From assembly GCA_022823865.1 (NCBI GenBank), contig JAJEHF010000139.1:1-63349 (forward strand): a stretch of 63,349 nt of DNA, read 5' to 3'. A program made the position numbers and the translations under genes. Below, piece by piece: positions 50,108 through 59,425 of this stretch. Numbering within the stretch: the first letter of the stretch is position 1; every line of letters starts with the position of its first letter. The notes below the pieces were generated by a model. It saw only the letters and a program-made list of their open reading frames with translations. It ran no database searches and was not told where the DNA came from. The stretch is from Bryobacterales bacterium. Lineage in GTDB: Bacteria; Acidobacteriota; Terriglobia; Bryobacterales; UBA6623.

Positions 50108-51724
50108 TCAACGTTTGCTGCCGTTCGGTGCGAGCCACGTCAATTCTGGCCACCACAACGCCCCGTCATTGCGGGCTGGCGGCCCCGCTGTGCTCCGCCC
50201 AGTGGTCACAATCCGCGTGATTTCATCACGTAAGCGCGAGACCACACCCGGCTCTTGACTGGCTACGTTGTTGGTCTCGGCCAGATCGGCACTGATGTCA
50301 TACAACTCAAACTGCGGCTCACCTGGCTTGGCCTCGACAACACGTGGGGCCAGACTTCCGCCCGAACCCCGGATCATGTTGAGCTTCCAGCGCCCGTCCC
50401 GAATCGCGAAATAGCCTGCGGAAGAGTGATGAATGACCGGCGGTCGCGAGGGCCTCTGCTCCCCCTTGAGGATCGGTAGGAAGCTGACGCTATCCTCGGC
50501 CTCGTCAGATTCGAGTTCCCGGCCCAGTACCTCGGCCATGGTGGCTAGCACGTCGGTCTGGCAAACGAGCTCGGAGGACCGTTGTCCGGGTTTCACCACG
50601 GCCGGCCAGCGCACAATGAATGGCACGCGATGCCCGCCTTCGTACAGGTCTCGCTTGCCGCCCCGTAGCCCACCAGCACTAGCGTGGCCGAACCGTTTCA
50701 ATCGCTCTCGGTACGTCGTTTCTGGGCCGTTGTCGCTCGTCACCAGCACGAGCGTCTCTCGGGTCATTTCATTTCGGTCCAATGCTGCTAGCAAGCTCCC
50801 GATATGCGCGTCTGTCTCCATCATGAAGTCGCCGTATGCTCCCGCCTCCGATTTCCCTTGGAACTCTGGGATCGGGATCACCGGCTTGTGTGGGGACGTG
50901 TAGGCCACATACAGGAAGAATGGCTCGTCACCGCCTTCGGAGGCGAAATCGTCGAGCCACTGAACCGCTCGTTTGGTAAATGCCGTCAGAACCTGTTGGT
51001 CGTCGAAGCTTGGTGCCACCTCCAGTTCTCTACCCTCGCGGGTGAGTTCGTACGGAGGAGTGATCCGGTAGTCGGCGATGGCGATCTCGTTCGCTTTCTT
51101 TTGGGTCCACAGCGTCGGGGGATCGAGGATGCGGCGGTTTTCGATGTAGGTAAGCACGCCGTAGTTCATCGAGGCGGGGATCCCGTAGAAGTAGTCGAAG
51201 CCCTTGTCGACAGGACCGTCCAGAACCGGCCGAGACCAGTCACGATTCCCCTTATTGCCGTGGAAGGTCATGCCCAAGTGCCATTTGCCAACCATCGCTG
51301 TGCTGTAGCCCGAGCCCCGTAGCATGGATGCCAGCGTCGTCCTGCCCTCCGCGATGAGCCCCTTCCCCTCGGCTCCCATCACGCCCTTCTTCATTCGGGT
51401 CCGCCAGCTGTAGCGACCCGTCAGCAAGCCGTACCGCGATGGTGTGCATACGGTGTCGGACGAGTGGGCATCGGTGAAGGCCATGCCCTCGCGGACCAGC
51501 CGGTCTAGGTTCGGGGTTTGGAATCTTGACCCGGGGTTCAGAGCGCTGACATCTCCGTAACCTTGGTCGTCGGTATAGATCAGCAGCACATGTGGCCTAG
51601 CTGGCTGCGTGGCCGATGACAGTGGTCCGGCCAAAAGGCCTGCCAGCACGAAAGCCGCTATCACCTGACCGCTCGCGCTTGCAGTCACTGCCTTCTCCCT
51701 CCCTACCGCCGTTTGCCGCTTCAT
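50108..51724 (-). CDS. Secreted arylsulfatase-type sulfatase, C-T-P-S-R active site
   Basis: A 538-residue sulfatase with signal segment V-I-A-A-F-V-L-A-G-L-L-A-G-P-L-S-S-A. Metal strand L-I-Y-T-D-D-Q-G-Y-G-D; formylglycine motif C93-T-P-S-R; A-M-V-G-K-W-H-L-G and T-S-P-H-K-P; V-T-S-D-N-G-P. These place it with arylsulfatase A / N-acetylgalactosamine-sulfatase-like enzymes. The start ATG overlaps the stop of a small upstream ORF (ATGA). Two further sulfatase genes lie on either side (47357 and 52048). Confidence 0.92.
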   Translation of the reverse strand: MKRQTAVGREKAVTASASGQVIAAFVLAGLLAGPLSSATQPARPHVLLIYTDDQGYGDVSALNPGSRFQTPNLDRLVREGMAFTDAHSSDTVCTPSRYGLLTGRYSWRTRMKKGVMGAEGKGLIAEGRTTLASMLRGSGYSTAMVGKWHLGMTFHGNKGNRDWSRPVLDGPVDKGFDYFYGIPASMNYGVLTYIENRRILDPPTLWTQKKANEIAIADYRITPPYELTREGRELEVAPSFDDQQVLTAFTKRAVQWLDDFASEGGDEPFFLYVAYTSPHKPVIPIPEFQGKSEAGAYGDFMMETDAHIGSLLAALDRNEMTRETLVLVTSDNGPETTYRERLKRFGHASAGGLRGGKRDLYEGGHRVPFIVRWPAVVKPGQRSSELVCQTDVLATMAEVLGRELESDEAEDSVSFLPILKGEQRPSRPPVIHHSSAGYFAIRDGRWKLNMIRGSGGSLAPRVVEAKPGEPQFELYDISADLAETNNVASQEPGVVSRLRDEITRIVTTGRSTAGPPARNDGALWWPELTWLAPNGSKR

Positions 51725-51948
51725 TCGTGCAACCGCAGTGCCTTGGCGAGTGCTGGGTCACGGTTCCCCCAGCCCGCATCTTCATCGAGAACCATCGCCT
51801 TCAGGATGGTAACGAACTCTTGAGGCGATAGATGAGCCGTCCCGCAACCCCCGTCTTCGAACTTGTCAACTCGCTTTCCGATTTCTTCGTGAAAGACGTC
51901 GCTCGAACGCCCGCCGGCGGCCCTCTGCTGGGAGTGCTGCCCGGACAT
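51721..51948 (-). CDS. Short ORF coupled to the following sulfatase, unknown
   Basis: 75 residues with no signal or recognised domain. The part G-C-G-T-A-H-L-S-P-Q-E-F-V-T-I-L-K-A-M-V-L-D looks protein-like, but the N-terminus is low-complexity. Its TGA overlaps the sulfatase ATG, which suggests translational coupling; equally it may be the tail of a decayed gene. Confidence 0.3.
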   Translation of the reverse strand: MSGQHSQQRAAGGRSSDVFHEEIGKRVDKFEDGGCGTAHLSPQEFVTILKAMVLDEDAGWGNRDPALAKALRLHE

Positions 51949-52047
51949 ACGTAACCAAGCAAACCGCTCCCCGTGGGAGGCAAAGCACAGGGGCCGATGA
52001 GGCGTTTGGGCAGCAGGCGGCGCCGAGAGTCACGCGCACGCTCTGGC

Positions 52048-53544
52048 ATGATGAAACCGATGCACTGCTCGCAAGAAGGCTCGGCTAGGGTTGTCTCCGC
52101 GCGGCGATCGCAGCCCCCCCAGCGGCACGGTCCGGCCTTGGTCCAACTCGCAGTTCTGCTAGCGCTCTTGACGCCCATCGCGTTGGCTGACCAGCCGAAC
52201 TTCATCGTGATCTTCGCCGACGACCTAGGCTACGGAGACCTCGGAGTCTACGGTTCGGAAACGATCCGCACGCCCAACCTGGACCGCATGGCGGCAGAGG
52301 GGATGCGGTTCACTGACTTCTACGCGACGGCTCCCTTCTGCAGCCCGTCGAGAGCGTCGTTGTTGACTGGTCGCTACCCGGTCCGGGCGGGGGTGCCTTA
52401 TGTCCTGTTCCCGACCGAGTTGACGGGCCTGGCACCTGCCGAGATCACCATCGCGGAGATCCTCTCGGACGAGGGCTATGCCACTGCAGCGATCGGCAAG
52501 TGGCATCTCGGGTGGCCCAAGCCTTTCCGCGCCCAGCGCCACGGCTTCGATTTCTTTTACGGCCTGCCTTACTCCAACGACATGCTCAAGTGGGAGCCGG
52601 ATGAAGTTCTCCGCCCGCAGCACGCCTTCTGGAAATTGCCACTTCTGGACAACGACGAGGTCGTCGAGGCTCCGGTCAACCAGCACACTTTGACCCGGCG
52701 CTACACCGAACGGGCCGTCTCGTTCATCGAGGAGAACCGAAATCGTCCCTTCTTCCTGTATTTCCCGCACACGTTCCCTCACAACCCGCAGTATGCCTCC
52801 GAAGACTTCGAGGGCCGCTCCCCTCATGGACTCTATGCCGACACCGTCGAGGAATTGGACTGGAGCGTGGGAGAGGTGTTGCGGACGCTCCGGGACCTCG
52901 ACCTAGACGAGCGGACCCTAGTCGTCTTCACCTCGGACAACGGCCCGACACGACCGGGCGGGCGCTGGGGAGTTCGTAGCGGCGGTGGCAGCACGGGCGG
53001 GCTCCGGGGCCGCAAAGGGAACACGTTCGAGGGGGGAATGCGGGAGCCCGGCATATTCCGGTGGCCGGGCAGAGTCGGAGCCGGCACAGAGACCGGCGAG
53101 CCGGCTTCGATCCTCGATTTGCTCCCTACCTTGGCCGAGCTGGCAGGCGCGGAAGTGCCTGGCGACCGGGTAATTGACGGGAGGTCCATCGCCGACCTGC
53201 TGCTGGGAGAGACGGACGAGCTGCCTCAGAAACCGTTCTACTACTACTTCGGCACGCAGCTGCAAGCGCTCCGGCTCGGCCGGTGGAAGCTGTTCCTCCG
53301 GCACACCGAACCGGCGGAACAGGCGTCATCACTTTGGTACCTGCAGAACCCCGAACTGTTCGAGCGCCATCACGCCATGCGCGAGGAGCCGGAACTCTAC
53401 GACCTCGACGCCGATAGGGGGGAGGCTCGCAACCTCGCGTCCGAGCGTCCAGAGATTGTCGAGAGAATGGACGAGATCGCCCGTCGCTTTGACCAGAGCA
53501 TGCGGCGAGATAAGCGCCACCCGTTCTACTTGGACGGCCAGTGA
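52048..53544 (+). CDS. Secreted sulfatase, C-S-P-S-R active site
   Basis: About 498 residues. A hydrophobic leader (L-V-Q-L-A-V-L-L-A-L-L-T-P-I-A-L-A-D, about 31-48) precedes F-I-V-I-F-A-D-D-L-G-Y-G-D (metal Asp pair), the formylglycine motif C98-S-P-S-R and A-I-G-K-W-H-L-G. T-S-D-N-G-P-T-R-P-G-G-R-W completes the core, typical of arylsulfatase A-type enzymes. The start is uncertain: several ATGs (51973, 51997, 52048, 52051, 52060) are in frame, none with a strong ribosome site; 52048 is chosen as a compromise. It diverges from the neighbouring sulfatase. Confidence 0.9.
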   Translation: MMKPMHCSQEGSARVVSARRSQPPQRHGPALVQLAVLLALLTPIALADQPNFIVIFADDLGYGDLGVYGSETIRTPNLDRMAAEGMRFTDFYATAPFCSPSRASLLTGRYPVRAGVPYVLFPTELTGLAPAEITIAEILSDEGYATAAIGKWHLGWPKPFRAQRHGFDFFYGLPYSNDMLKWEPDEVLRPQHAFWKLPLLDNDEVVEAPVNQHTLTRRYTERAVSFIEENRNRPFFLYFPHTFPHNPQYASEDFEGRSPHGLYADTVEELDWSVGEVLRTLRDLDLDERTLVVFTSDNGPTRPGGRWGVRSGGGSTGGLRGRKGNTFEGGMREPGIFRWPGRVGAGTETGEPASILDLLPTLAELAGAEVPGDRVIDGRSIADLLLGETDELPQKPFYYYFGTQLQALRLGRWKLFLRHTEPAEQASSLWYLQNPELFERHHAMREEPELYDLDADRGEARNLASERPEIVERMDEIARRFDQSMRRDKRHPFYLDGQ

Positions 53545-53621
53545 TCAACCGGACCCTCTAGCTTCGCTGGCAGGTCGGCCCGCGAAATTCAAGGCTTGCC
53601 TCGCTTGCGCAAGCCCGGCCG

Positions 53622-55142
53622 CTACAGTTGCAGCTCCCACCCCTTCCGGAACGATGGCTTCACATACTTGTTCGCCTCGTCGCTGTTGGTGAACCGCAAC
53701 TTCGCGCTGTCCCATTCGAGCTTGCCCGGAACGCGGAACGCGATCGCCCCCAGCACGACCCATTCGGTGTAGGGCCCGGAGACGCGGAAGTCCGAACAGG
53801 CCGCATCACCGCCTTTGCAGGCGCGCACCCAGTCGTTCATGTGGCCCGGCGAGCGCGTCAACAACTGCGGTGGCAGCTCGTAGTCGTGCCAGCGCTCGGC
53901 GGGCAGCAGATGCACGCCTTCCCCACGCGCAACTGTCGCCATCATGCCCTTCGATCCCACGAAGACGGCTCCATTGCTCGAAAGCACGCCGGCTTGGGCT
54001 GGATCGCCGCGCCGCTCGTAACCGAACACTGCAACGCCCGGCCCTCCCGCGCCGGTTGGCGGGCCGGTCCGCGGTGCCCGCCGTCCTCGCCGCCTGCTGG
54101 GCCGCGGCTCCGGTCCGCGTCCCTTGGCGCTGAGATTGTTCGCTTGCGGCAGGATCGTCTGCTCTTCCATGCCTGGCACGCGATAGGCCTCCTCTTCGAT
54201 CGGCCGCGGCGAATCGTGCCAGTAGACCGATACCGGCGGCATCTTGCCGCGGGCCGGAAATTCGTACTTGAGCACGGCTCGCGTCGGGAATGTCCACTGG
54301 CTGGAGTCAACCTGCCGCAACAGTTCGACGCTTGTCGGCGCTCCCAGTTGCAGCGCCATATTCACCGGCCCCAGCACGTGAATGCCCCAGTTGCCGAGTT
54401 GGCCGGTTCCAAAGTCAAAGTAACCCCGCCAGTTGTAGGGCGTGAATGTGGGGTTGTAGGCGCGCATGTCCGCGCCTCCCAGCCACAGGTCCCAGTTCAG
54501 GCCCTCTGGTACAGACGTCTCGTCCGGCATTACGGTCAGCCCAACCGGATGGGTCCCCGGTGACGACGAGGCATGCACTTCTCGGACATCGCCGATCTCG
54601 CCTGACCAGAGAATCTCGCTCGTGACCCGAATACTCTCGTGCGAATAGCCCTGATTGCCCATCTGTGTAGCGACGCCGTACTTCTGGGCTGCGTCCACCA
54701 TCAGGCGCGCTTCCCACGGCGTGCGCGTCAACGGCTTTTCGAGGTAGACATGCTTTCCCGCCTGCATGCAGGCGAGTGCCGCGGTCGCATGCATGTGGTC
54801 GGGGATCCCTATCGTGCATGCGTCGATGTTCTTGTCCTGTTTTTCCAGCATTACGCGGAAGTCTGCGTACTTGGGCTGCTTGGCGTATCGCTGGAAATTC
54901 TCCGCGGCGCGCTTCTCGTCAACGTCACACAACGCGACGATATTCTCGGTCTGCGCCACTTCGTTCAAAATGCTGCCGCCCCGGCCGCCGCAGCCGATTG
55001 CCGCGACGTTCAGCTTGTCGTAGTAGGGTTTGTACCCCAGCGCCCGTAGCGACTTGACCGTTCCGTAGCCGCCCGATGGAATCGCGCCGGCGAGAAGTGC
55101 GCCGAAGAAAAAGTATCGTCGGTTAAGACCTTGACGTGCCAT
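53622..55142 (-). CDS. Gfo/Idh/MocA-family oxidoreductase with Arg/Pro-rich insert
   Basis: A 506-residue protein whose leader L-N-R-R-Y-F-F-F-G-A-L-L-A-G-A-I resembles a Tat signal. The Rossmann motif (V-A-A-I-G-C-G-G-R-G-G, about 46-56), L-C-D-V-D-E and E135-K-P-L identify the family; W-G-I-H-V-L-G lies in the C-terminal domain. Residues 339-369 form a low-complexity Gly/Pro/Arg insert unlike the rest. It would oxidise or epimerise a sugar outside the cytoplasm. It follows the amidohydrolase gene by 99 bp on the same strand. Confidence 0.88.
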   Translation of the reverse strand: MARQGLNRRYFFFGALLAGAIPSGGYGTVKSLRALGYKPYYDKLNVAAIGCGGRGGSILNEVAQTENIVALCDVDEKRAAENFQRYAKQPKYADFRVMLEKQDKNIDACTIGIPDHMHATAALACMQAGKHVYLEKPLTRTPWEARLMVDAAQKYGVATQMGNQGYSHESIRVTSEILWSGEIGDVREVHASSSPGTHPVGLTVMPDETSVPEGLNWDLWLGGADMRAYNPTFTPYNWRGYFDFGTGQLGNWGIHVLGPVNMALQLGAPTSVELLRQVDSSQWTFPTRAVLKYEFPARGKMPPVSVYWHDSPRPIEEEAYRVPGMEEQTILPQANNLSAKGRGPEPRPSRRRGRRAPRTGPPTGAGGPGVAVFGYERRGDPAQAGVLSSNGAVFVGSKGMMATVARGEGVHLLPAERWHDYELPPQLLTRSPGHMNDWVRACKGGDAACSDFRVSGPYTEWVVLGAIAFRVPGKLEWDSAKLRFTNSDEANKYVKPSFRKGWELQL

Positions 55143-55241
55143 GGCTTGGTTGTATCGTACCGACTGGCCGAGGCTGAGGGTTCGAACGCGATGTGAAATC
55201 CGAAATGTCCACAGGAACCGCGGGCAGGCTTGTCCGAGTGC

Positions 55242-56171
55242 CTATCGGCAAGATCCTGGGCTGAGAAGCCGGGCCAGATTGGCACCGAATACTGCCTCAG
55301 CGTCACTTTGCGATACACCCGCTTGGGCCATTGCTTCGCATTGAGCATCGAACACCTCACGATTCCAGCCGCGAGGGAAGAACGATGAGTCCGAGCCGAA
55401 TAAGAGGCGCTCGGGGCCGACCACATCCAGCGCTTGGGCGAAGATCTCATGCAGGCCGGGTCGCGGAGTCAGGTATTTCATCCAACTGTTGCTGCTGGAG
55501 CTGTCCAGGTAGACGTTCGGTGACAAGGACGCAAGCATGAGCGCTTCTCGAAAGTAGCCCGCGCCGAAGTGTGGCAGCACAAAGTTCGTGGAGGGGTGAT
55601 CCATTGCGACGGCGTGCAAGTCGATGGGGTTCGAGAAGCTCATGTTGAACTTGGAGGGAAGGCCGAGCTTGGCCCGAATGCCCACGGTCAACACTCCCAT
55701 GTGGACGAATACGACCCGGTTGTCGGCCTGAGACGCAAGTTTGTACAGAGGGCCGAGTCTCGCGTCCTGCACCGAGAACCCTTGCATCGCTGGGAACAGG
55801 CACAAGCCCTGCAGGCCAAGTTCTTCAAAGGCTACCTTCGCCCGCTCTAGCGCTCCGTCCGCGAGCGGGTTGAGCATGAAGTAGCCGTAGAAGCGGTCTG
55901 GGAATGTCTGCACCACATCGCCAACCGCGGCTTCGTCGCCTGGGACGCTCGCCATCAAGACTGACTTCGCCACACCATGCTGGTCCAGTTCCTCGGCCCA
56001 GCGGCGGGCCAGAGCTTCGTTACGGTCGGGCGGCAGGTCCCAGCCCAGCGTCGCGACCATCCCCCCGATGTCGGAGACCCCCTTTTGAACGGCCAGAGCC
56101 TTGAAGAACGACTGCCCGAAGAAGTGCGCGTGCGCGTCTTGGACTTCGATCTCGCCCCAAGGGGTTTGCAT
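55242..56171 (-). CDS. Amidohydrolase family protein (amidohydrolase 2 type)
   Basis: A 309-residue TIM-barrel metal hydrolase without a signal. The N-terminal D-A-H-A-H-F-F-G is the H-x-H metal motif; F-V-H-M-G gives a further His, and L-L-F-G-S-D-S-S-F-F-P the final Asp. The family includes decarboxylases (ACMSD-like) and hydrolases. Its ATG lies 4 bp after the MoaD/ThiS-like gene, so the two are probably translated together. Substrate unknown. Confidence 0.87.
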   Translation of the reverse strand: MQTPWGEIEVQDAHAHFFGQSFFKALAVQKGVSDIGGMVATLGWDLPPDRNEALARRWAEELDQHGVAKSVLMASVPGDEAAVGDVVQTFPDRFYGYFMLNPLADGALERAKVAFEELGLQGLCLFPAMQGFSVQDARLGPLYKLASQADNRVVFVHMGVLTVGIRAKLGLPSKFNMSFSNPIDLHAVAMDHPSTNFVLPHFGAGYFREALMLASLSPNVYLDSSSSNSWMKYLTPRPGLHEIFAQALDVVGPERLLFGSDSSFFPRGWNREVFDAQCEAMAQAGVSQSDAEAVFGANLARLLSPGSCR

Positions 56172-56175
56172 TGAC

Positions 56176-56445
56176 CTATCGCTGCCCGCCGGAGATCGCT
56201 GGAACGAAGTGGACTTCGGAGTCCGGTTCCAGTTGATCCAGCAGGCCTAGCGTCGAGACTTCGCCATCGATCGCTACGGAGATGTTGCCGGGCAGCTGTC
56301 CGTCGGCCAGCAGCCGTCCGTTCAGCTCGGGGTAGCGCTCGATTAGGTTCTCCACGACCTCGCGGACCGTCGCCCCGCTCACTTCGAGCGCATCATGGTC
56401 GCCCGCGAGTGGCCGCAGCATCGAGGGGATGAAGACCGTGGCCAC
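56176..56445 (-). CDS. MoaD/ThiS-family sulfur-carrier-like protein
   Basis: An 89-residue ubiquitin-fold protein: V-F-I-P-S-M-L-R-P-L-A-G, then V-R-E-V-V-E-N-L-I-E-R-Y-P-E-L and F-V-P-A-I-S-G-G-Q-R. MoaD and ThiS end in Gly-Gly, which receives sulfur as thiocarboxylate after adenylation. Here two residues (Q-R) follow the G-G, so they would have to be removed first, as in CysO/QbsE-like carriers, or the protein is not a carrier. No partner E1-like (MoeB/ThiF) gene is nearby. Confidence 0.82.
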   Translation of the reverse strand: MATVFIPSMLRPLAGDHDALEVSGATVREVVENLIERYPELNGRLLADGQLPGNISVAIDGEVSTLGLLDQLEPDSEVHFVPAISGGQR

Positions 56446-56603
56446 AGAGACTCCATGATAGTGCTCTCGACCGTCCGCGCGGGGGCCGGACTAATGCTGC
56501 CAAGCACCTGGTGTCCCAGGTCATGCCAAGATGCGGTTGGAGCGAGAAGAGAGACGAGCCAGTTTGGCAGCGTCCACCGCGCGTGAAGGCTTCCCTCTCG
56601 CAG

Positions 56604-57782
56604 CTATCCGAGTGCCCGTGTCACGGCCCACCACAACCCGGTTGCCGCAATGGCGGCCGAGCACGGAAAGATCACGTAACGACGATACCCCTCCAGATTT
56701 CGAAACCTCCCCAAGGCCGCGAACGCCATCAGGACAACACTGACTTGGCCGAGTTCGACGCCAAGATTGAACGACAGCAGCGCAGCCAGAAACTGACCAT
56801 CGGGCATCCCTAGCTCGCTCAGGACGCCAGCGAATCCGAGTCCGTGGAGAAGGCCGAAGCAGAAGACCAAGGCGATTCGCCAAGGCTTCAGCTCGGACGT
56901 GGCGATGTTCTCGATTGCCACCCAGCTGATTGAAAGCGCTATCAGGGTCTCCACGAGGCGCTCGGGCAGAGACACGACGCCCTGCATAGACAACGCAAGC
57001 GTCACCGAATGCGCGACGGTAAATGCCGTGACTTGGTACAGCAGCGGCCGCCACCTCGTGCTGAGCAGGAACAGTCCCAGCACAAAGAGGATATGGTCCA
57101 GGCCTTTGGGCACGATATGGGTGAAGCCCAACTTGAGGTAGCTGCTGAACACGCCCTGCCGCGGAACCTCGCGTCCGGTATCGACGAGCGGAAACGGCGG
57201 ACTGGCCTGACCGGGATCTAGCAAGGTGTTAGACGGTGTCTCCAAGCTTGGTGAGTGGATCTGGAGCGAGACCGTCTTGTACTTGGCCGGCAGCCGAATG
57301 GTGAGCTCGCGAGAGCCGACTGGGATTCTGCCCGTGAGTCTGGCGAGTGCTCCCAACACGGTGGGTGGGTCCGCCTCGGCCGCGGCCGGAGTTCCGTGGT
57401 GGGGAAACTGAACCTGGAAGTCTACCGGTGCGGAGTCGAAGGCGATGCGGATGTCATCGCGGACCGCATCGCGAGCGCGCTGGACCACCCTGTCGAACTG
57501 GCCTTCAGCGAGCTCGCGCATTCCCTCGGCCACTTCCTCGGAGTCTGCCTCGAGGGGCAGTCCGAGAGCCAGTGCGTCGGCATCGAGGCCGACCTCGGCT
57601 TGGAATCCGCCATCGCCGTTGAGAACAATAGTGACTGGCGTAATGGTGAACTCGTGGGCGAACGCCGTGGCCGAGCCAATCAGGGCCAAGCCCGCGAGCC
57701 AGACTAGCTTGTAGGCCGCAGCCCGCGACTTTCCTGCACAAGCGCGGCTCGTCGAGTCCGGGATCGCCAGGCCCGCAGCCAT
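56604..57782 (-). CDS. HupE/UreJ-2 family membrane protein with exported N-terminal domain
   Basis: About 392 residues. A signal-like segment (L-V-W-L-A-G-L-A-L-I-G-S-A-T-A-F-A-H) is followed by a 190-residue soluble domain, then a six-helix membrane part with G-L-D-H-I-L-F-V-L-G-L-F-L-L-S, F-T-V-A-H-S-V-T-L and L-L-H-G-L-G-F-A-G, typical of HupE/UreJ proteins, whose members transport nickel or cobalt. The ATG at 57782 overlaps the ankyrin gene's TGA by one base. Substrate not assignable. Confidence 0.85.
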   Translation of the reverse strand: MAAGLAIPDSTSRACAGKSRAAAYKLVWLAGLALIGSATAFAHEFTITPVTIVLNGDGGFQAEVGLDADALALGLPLEADSEEVAEGMRELAEGQFDRVVQRARDAVRDDIRIAFDSAPVDFQVQFPHHGTPAAAEADPPTVLGALARLTGRIPVGSRELTIRLPAKYKTVSLQIHSPSLETPSNTLLDPGQASPPFPLVDTGREVPRQGVFSSYLKLGFTHIVPKGLDHILFVLGLFLLSTRWRPLLYQVTAFTVAHSVTLALSMQGVVSLPERLVETLIALSISWVAIENIATSELKPWRIALVFCFGLLHGLGFAGVLSELGMPDGQFLAALLSFNLGVELGQVSVVLMAFAALGRFRNLEGYRRYVIFPCSAAIAATGLWWAVTRALG

Positions 57783-58378
57783 CAAGGCCTCGCCGCCTTC
57801 TGCAGCACTGAGATCACGTCTTGGTGGTTCTTGTCGGTGGCGAACTTCAAAGCGGATTCGCCGTCAATGTCCCGCAGATCCGGATCCGCTCCCTTGTCGA
57901 GCAGCAGCTGGACGATGTCGGCATGCCCTTCCGCTGCGGCGAACATCAGAGCCGTGTAGCCCTCGTCTCCGTCTGTCACGTTCACTTCGGCGCCGTGGGC
58001 GAGCAGGATCTCAACCGCGTGGGCGTTCGGGCCAGACGCGGCGTACATCAGCGCCGTGCGGCGATTCGTGTCCTTGAGGTTGGGGTCGGCATCGTTCTCG
58101 CACAGCAATCGCACGGTCGTAGAGTGGCCACCGTAGGATGCGAGCATCAGCATCGTGCGTCCGCCCTCGTCAACAGCGTCGACATCCACGAACTCAAGCA
58201 TCTCTTCCACGGCCTTGACGTTGCCTTGGAAGGCCGCGTCGGCGAACCGCTCGCTGAGAAAGCCCGAACCGCCGCCTCCCGCTGCCGATGGCGTAGTAGA
58301 TTCGGTCGAATCCGAGCCGCAGGATGCGCACACCAGCAGCATTGCCATCGCGAAGACCGAATTAGCGGTGTGTGCCAC
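57782..58378 (-). CDS. Ankyrin-repeat lipoprotein
   Basis: A 198-residue protein with lipobox C-A-S-C (Cys at about 20). From about 45 it consists of ankyrin repeats, for example G-R-T-M-L-M-L-A-S-Y-G-G-H, R-T-A-L-M-Y-A-A-S-G and Y-T-A-L-M-F-A-A-A-E-G-H-A-D-I-V-Q-L-L-L-D-K-G-A-D. Ankyrin repeats mediate protein contacts; here they should lie in the periplasm. The stop overlaps the HupE/UreJ-like start, suggesting a joint function. Confidence 0.88.
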   Translation of the reverse strand: MAHTANSVFAMAMLLVCASCGSDSTESTTPSAAGGGGSGFLSERFADAAFQGNVKAVEEMLEFVDVDAVDEGGRTMLMLASYGGHSTTVRLLCENDADPNLKDTNRRTALMYAASGPNAHAVEILLAHGAEVNVTDGDEGYTALMFAAAEGHADIVQLLLDKGADPDLRDIDGESALKFATDKNHQDVISVLQKAARP

Positions 58379-58406
58379 AGTTTTCGGAGTCTACCAGACG
58401 AACCGC

Positions 58407-59183
58407 TCAGCGCACGCTGAGCTTGGTTCCGGCCATGAGGCCGCCGTCCACGGCATGGACGGTTCCGGTTACCCAGCTGGATTCGTCGGATGCGAGGAAA
58501 AGGGCGTAGCTGGCGATATCGACAGGCTCGCCGATCCTACCTAGCGGATACATGCGCTTCAGCTCGGCGAAGCCGGCTGGGAACTGCTCCCAGTAGTCGA
58601 GTGACGCCGAAGTCGCGACGGTGCCGGGGCAGATCACGTTGGAACGAATGTTCCATTCGGCAAAGTCCGCTGCAACGAGGCGCATCATGGAAATCAGGCC
58701 GCCCTTGGCGGCCGTATAGGCGGTCTCGCTCACGGCTCGGAGAGCGTTGACGCTGGAGATCGACACAATGCTTCCGCCGCCGCGTTCCTTCATCAGCGGC
58801 ACGGCGTGCTTCGTGCAGAGGAACGGTCCCTTCAGGCAGGCATCGAGGGTGCGGTCCCAGTCGTCTTCGCGGAGCGTCTCGATGTCGGTGTCTTCGAACG
58901 CGGCAAAGGCATTATTGACCAAGATGTCGAGTCCGCCGAATCGTTCTCGAGCTTGCTGCATCATCTCTGCGACGTCCGACTCCTTCGAGTGGTCCGCCGG
59001 ATGCGTGATGAGGCGGCCTTCGCTGCCCGATCCAGAGGCGCGCAGATCTTGCGGCGGCGCACCACAGACATCATTGGCGATCACGGCCGCACCCTCAGCC
59101 AAGAATCGCCGTGCAATGGCTGAACCAATGCCGCCGAACGCACCCGTCACAAGGGCCACCTTGCCCTGCAGCCTGCCCTGCAT
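58407..59183 (-). CDS. Short-chain dehydrogenase/reductase
   Basis: About 258 residues from the ATG at 59183 (M-Q-G-R-L-Q-G-K-V-A-L-V-T-G-A-F-G-G-I-G); an upstream start would add 33 residues without similarity. The Rossmann glycines, L-V-N-N-A-F and the catalytic S-I-S-S-V-N, Y-T-A-A-K residues are present; the end has V-D-G-G-L. Ala-Phe replaces the usual N-N-A-G glycine. It is 29 bp upstream of the ankyrin gene on the same strand. Confidence 0.88.
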   Translation of the reverse strand: MQGRLQGKVALVTGAFGGIGSAIARRFLAEGAAVIANDVCGAPPQDLRASGSGSEGRLITHPADHSKESDVAEMMQQARERFGGLDILVNNAFAAFEDTDIETLREDDWDRTLDACLKGPFLCTKHAVPLMKERGGGSIVSISSVNALRAVSETAYTAAKGGLISMMRLVAADFAEWNIRSNVICPGTVATSASLDYWEQFPAGFAELKRMYPLGRIGEPVDIASYALFLASDESSWVTGTVHAVDGGLMAGTKLSVR

Positions 59184-59425
59184 GTAGTTGCAGGGTACAT
59201 CACGGCAGTTGGCGGACACCGGAAGAGACCGAGGGACGAGTTCCCGATCGATCAAGCCACGCGTGCGAGTCGTTGGCACCACTCAGCGCGTTTTCGTGAG
59301 CATCGGTCGTCCTATCGGCAGTTCCGTCACACGTCCTTCACGGCGGGCAAGAGTCGTCGGTGCGTGCCGATGGGCTGGAACAGGTTCAGAAGATTGCCCA
59401 CCATGTTGCTAGGCTGAGTGCAGAC

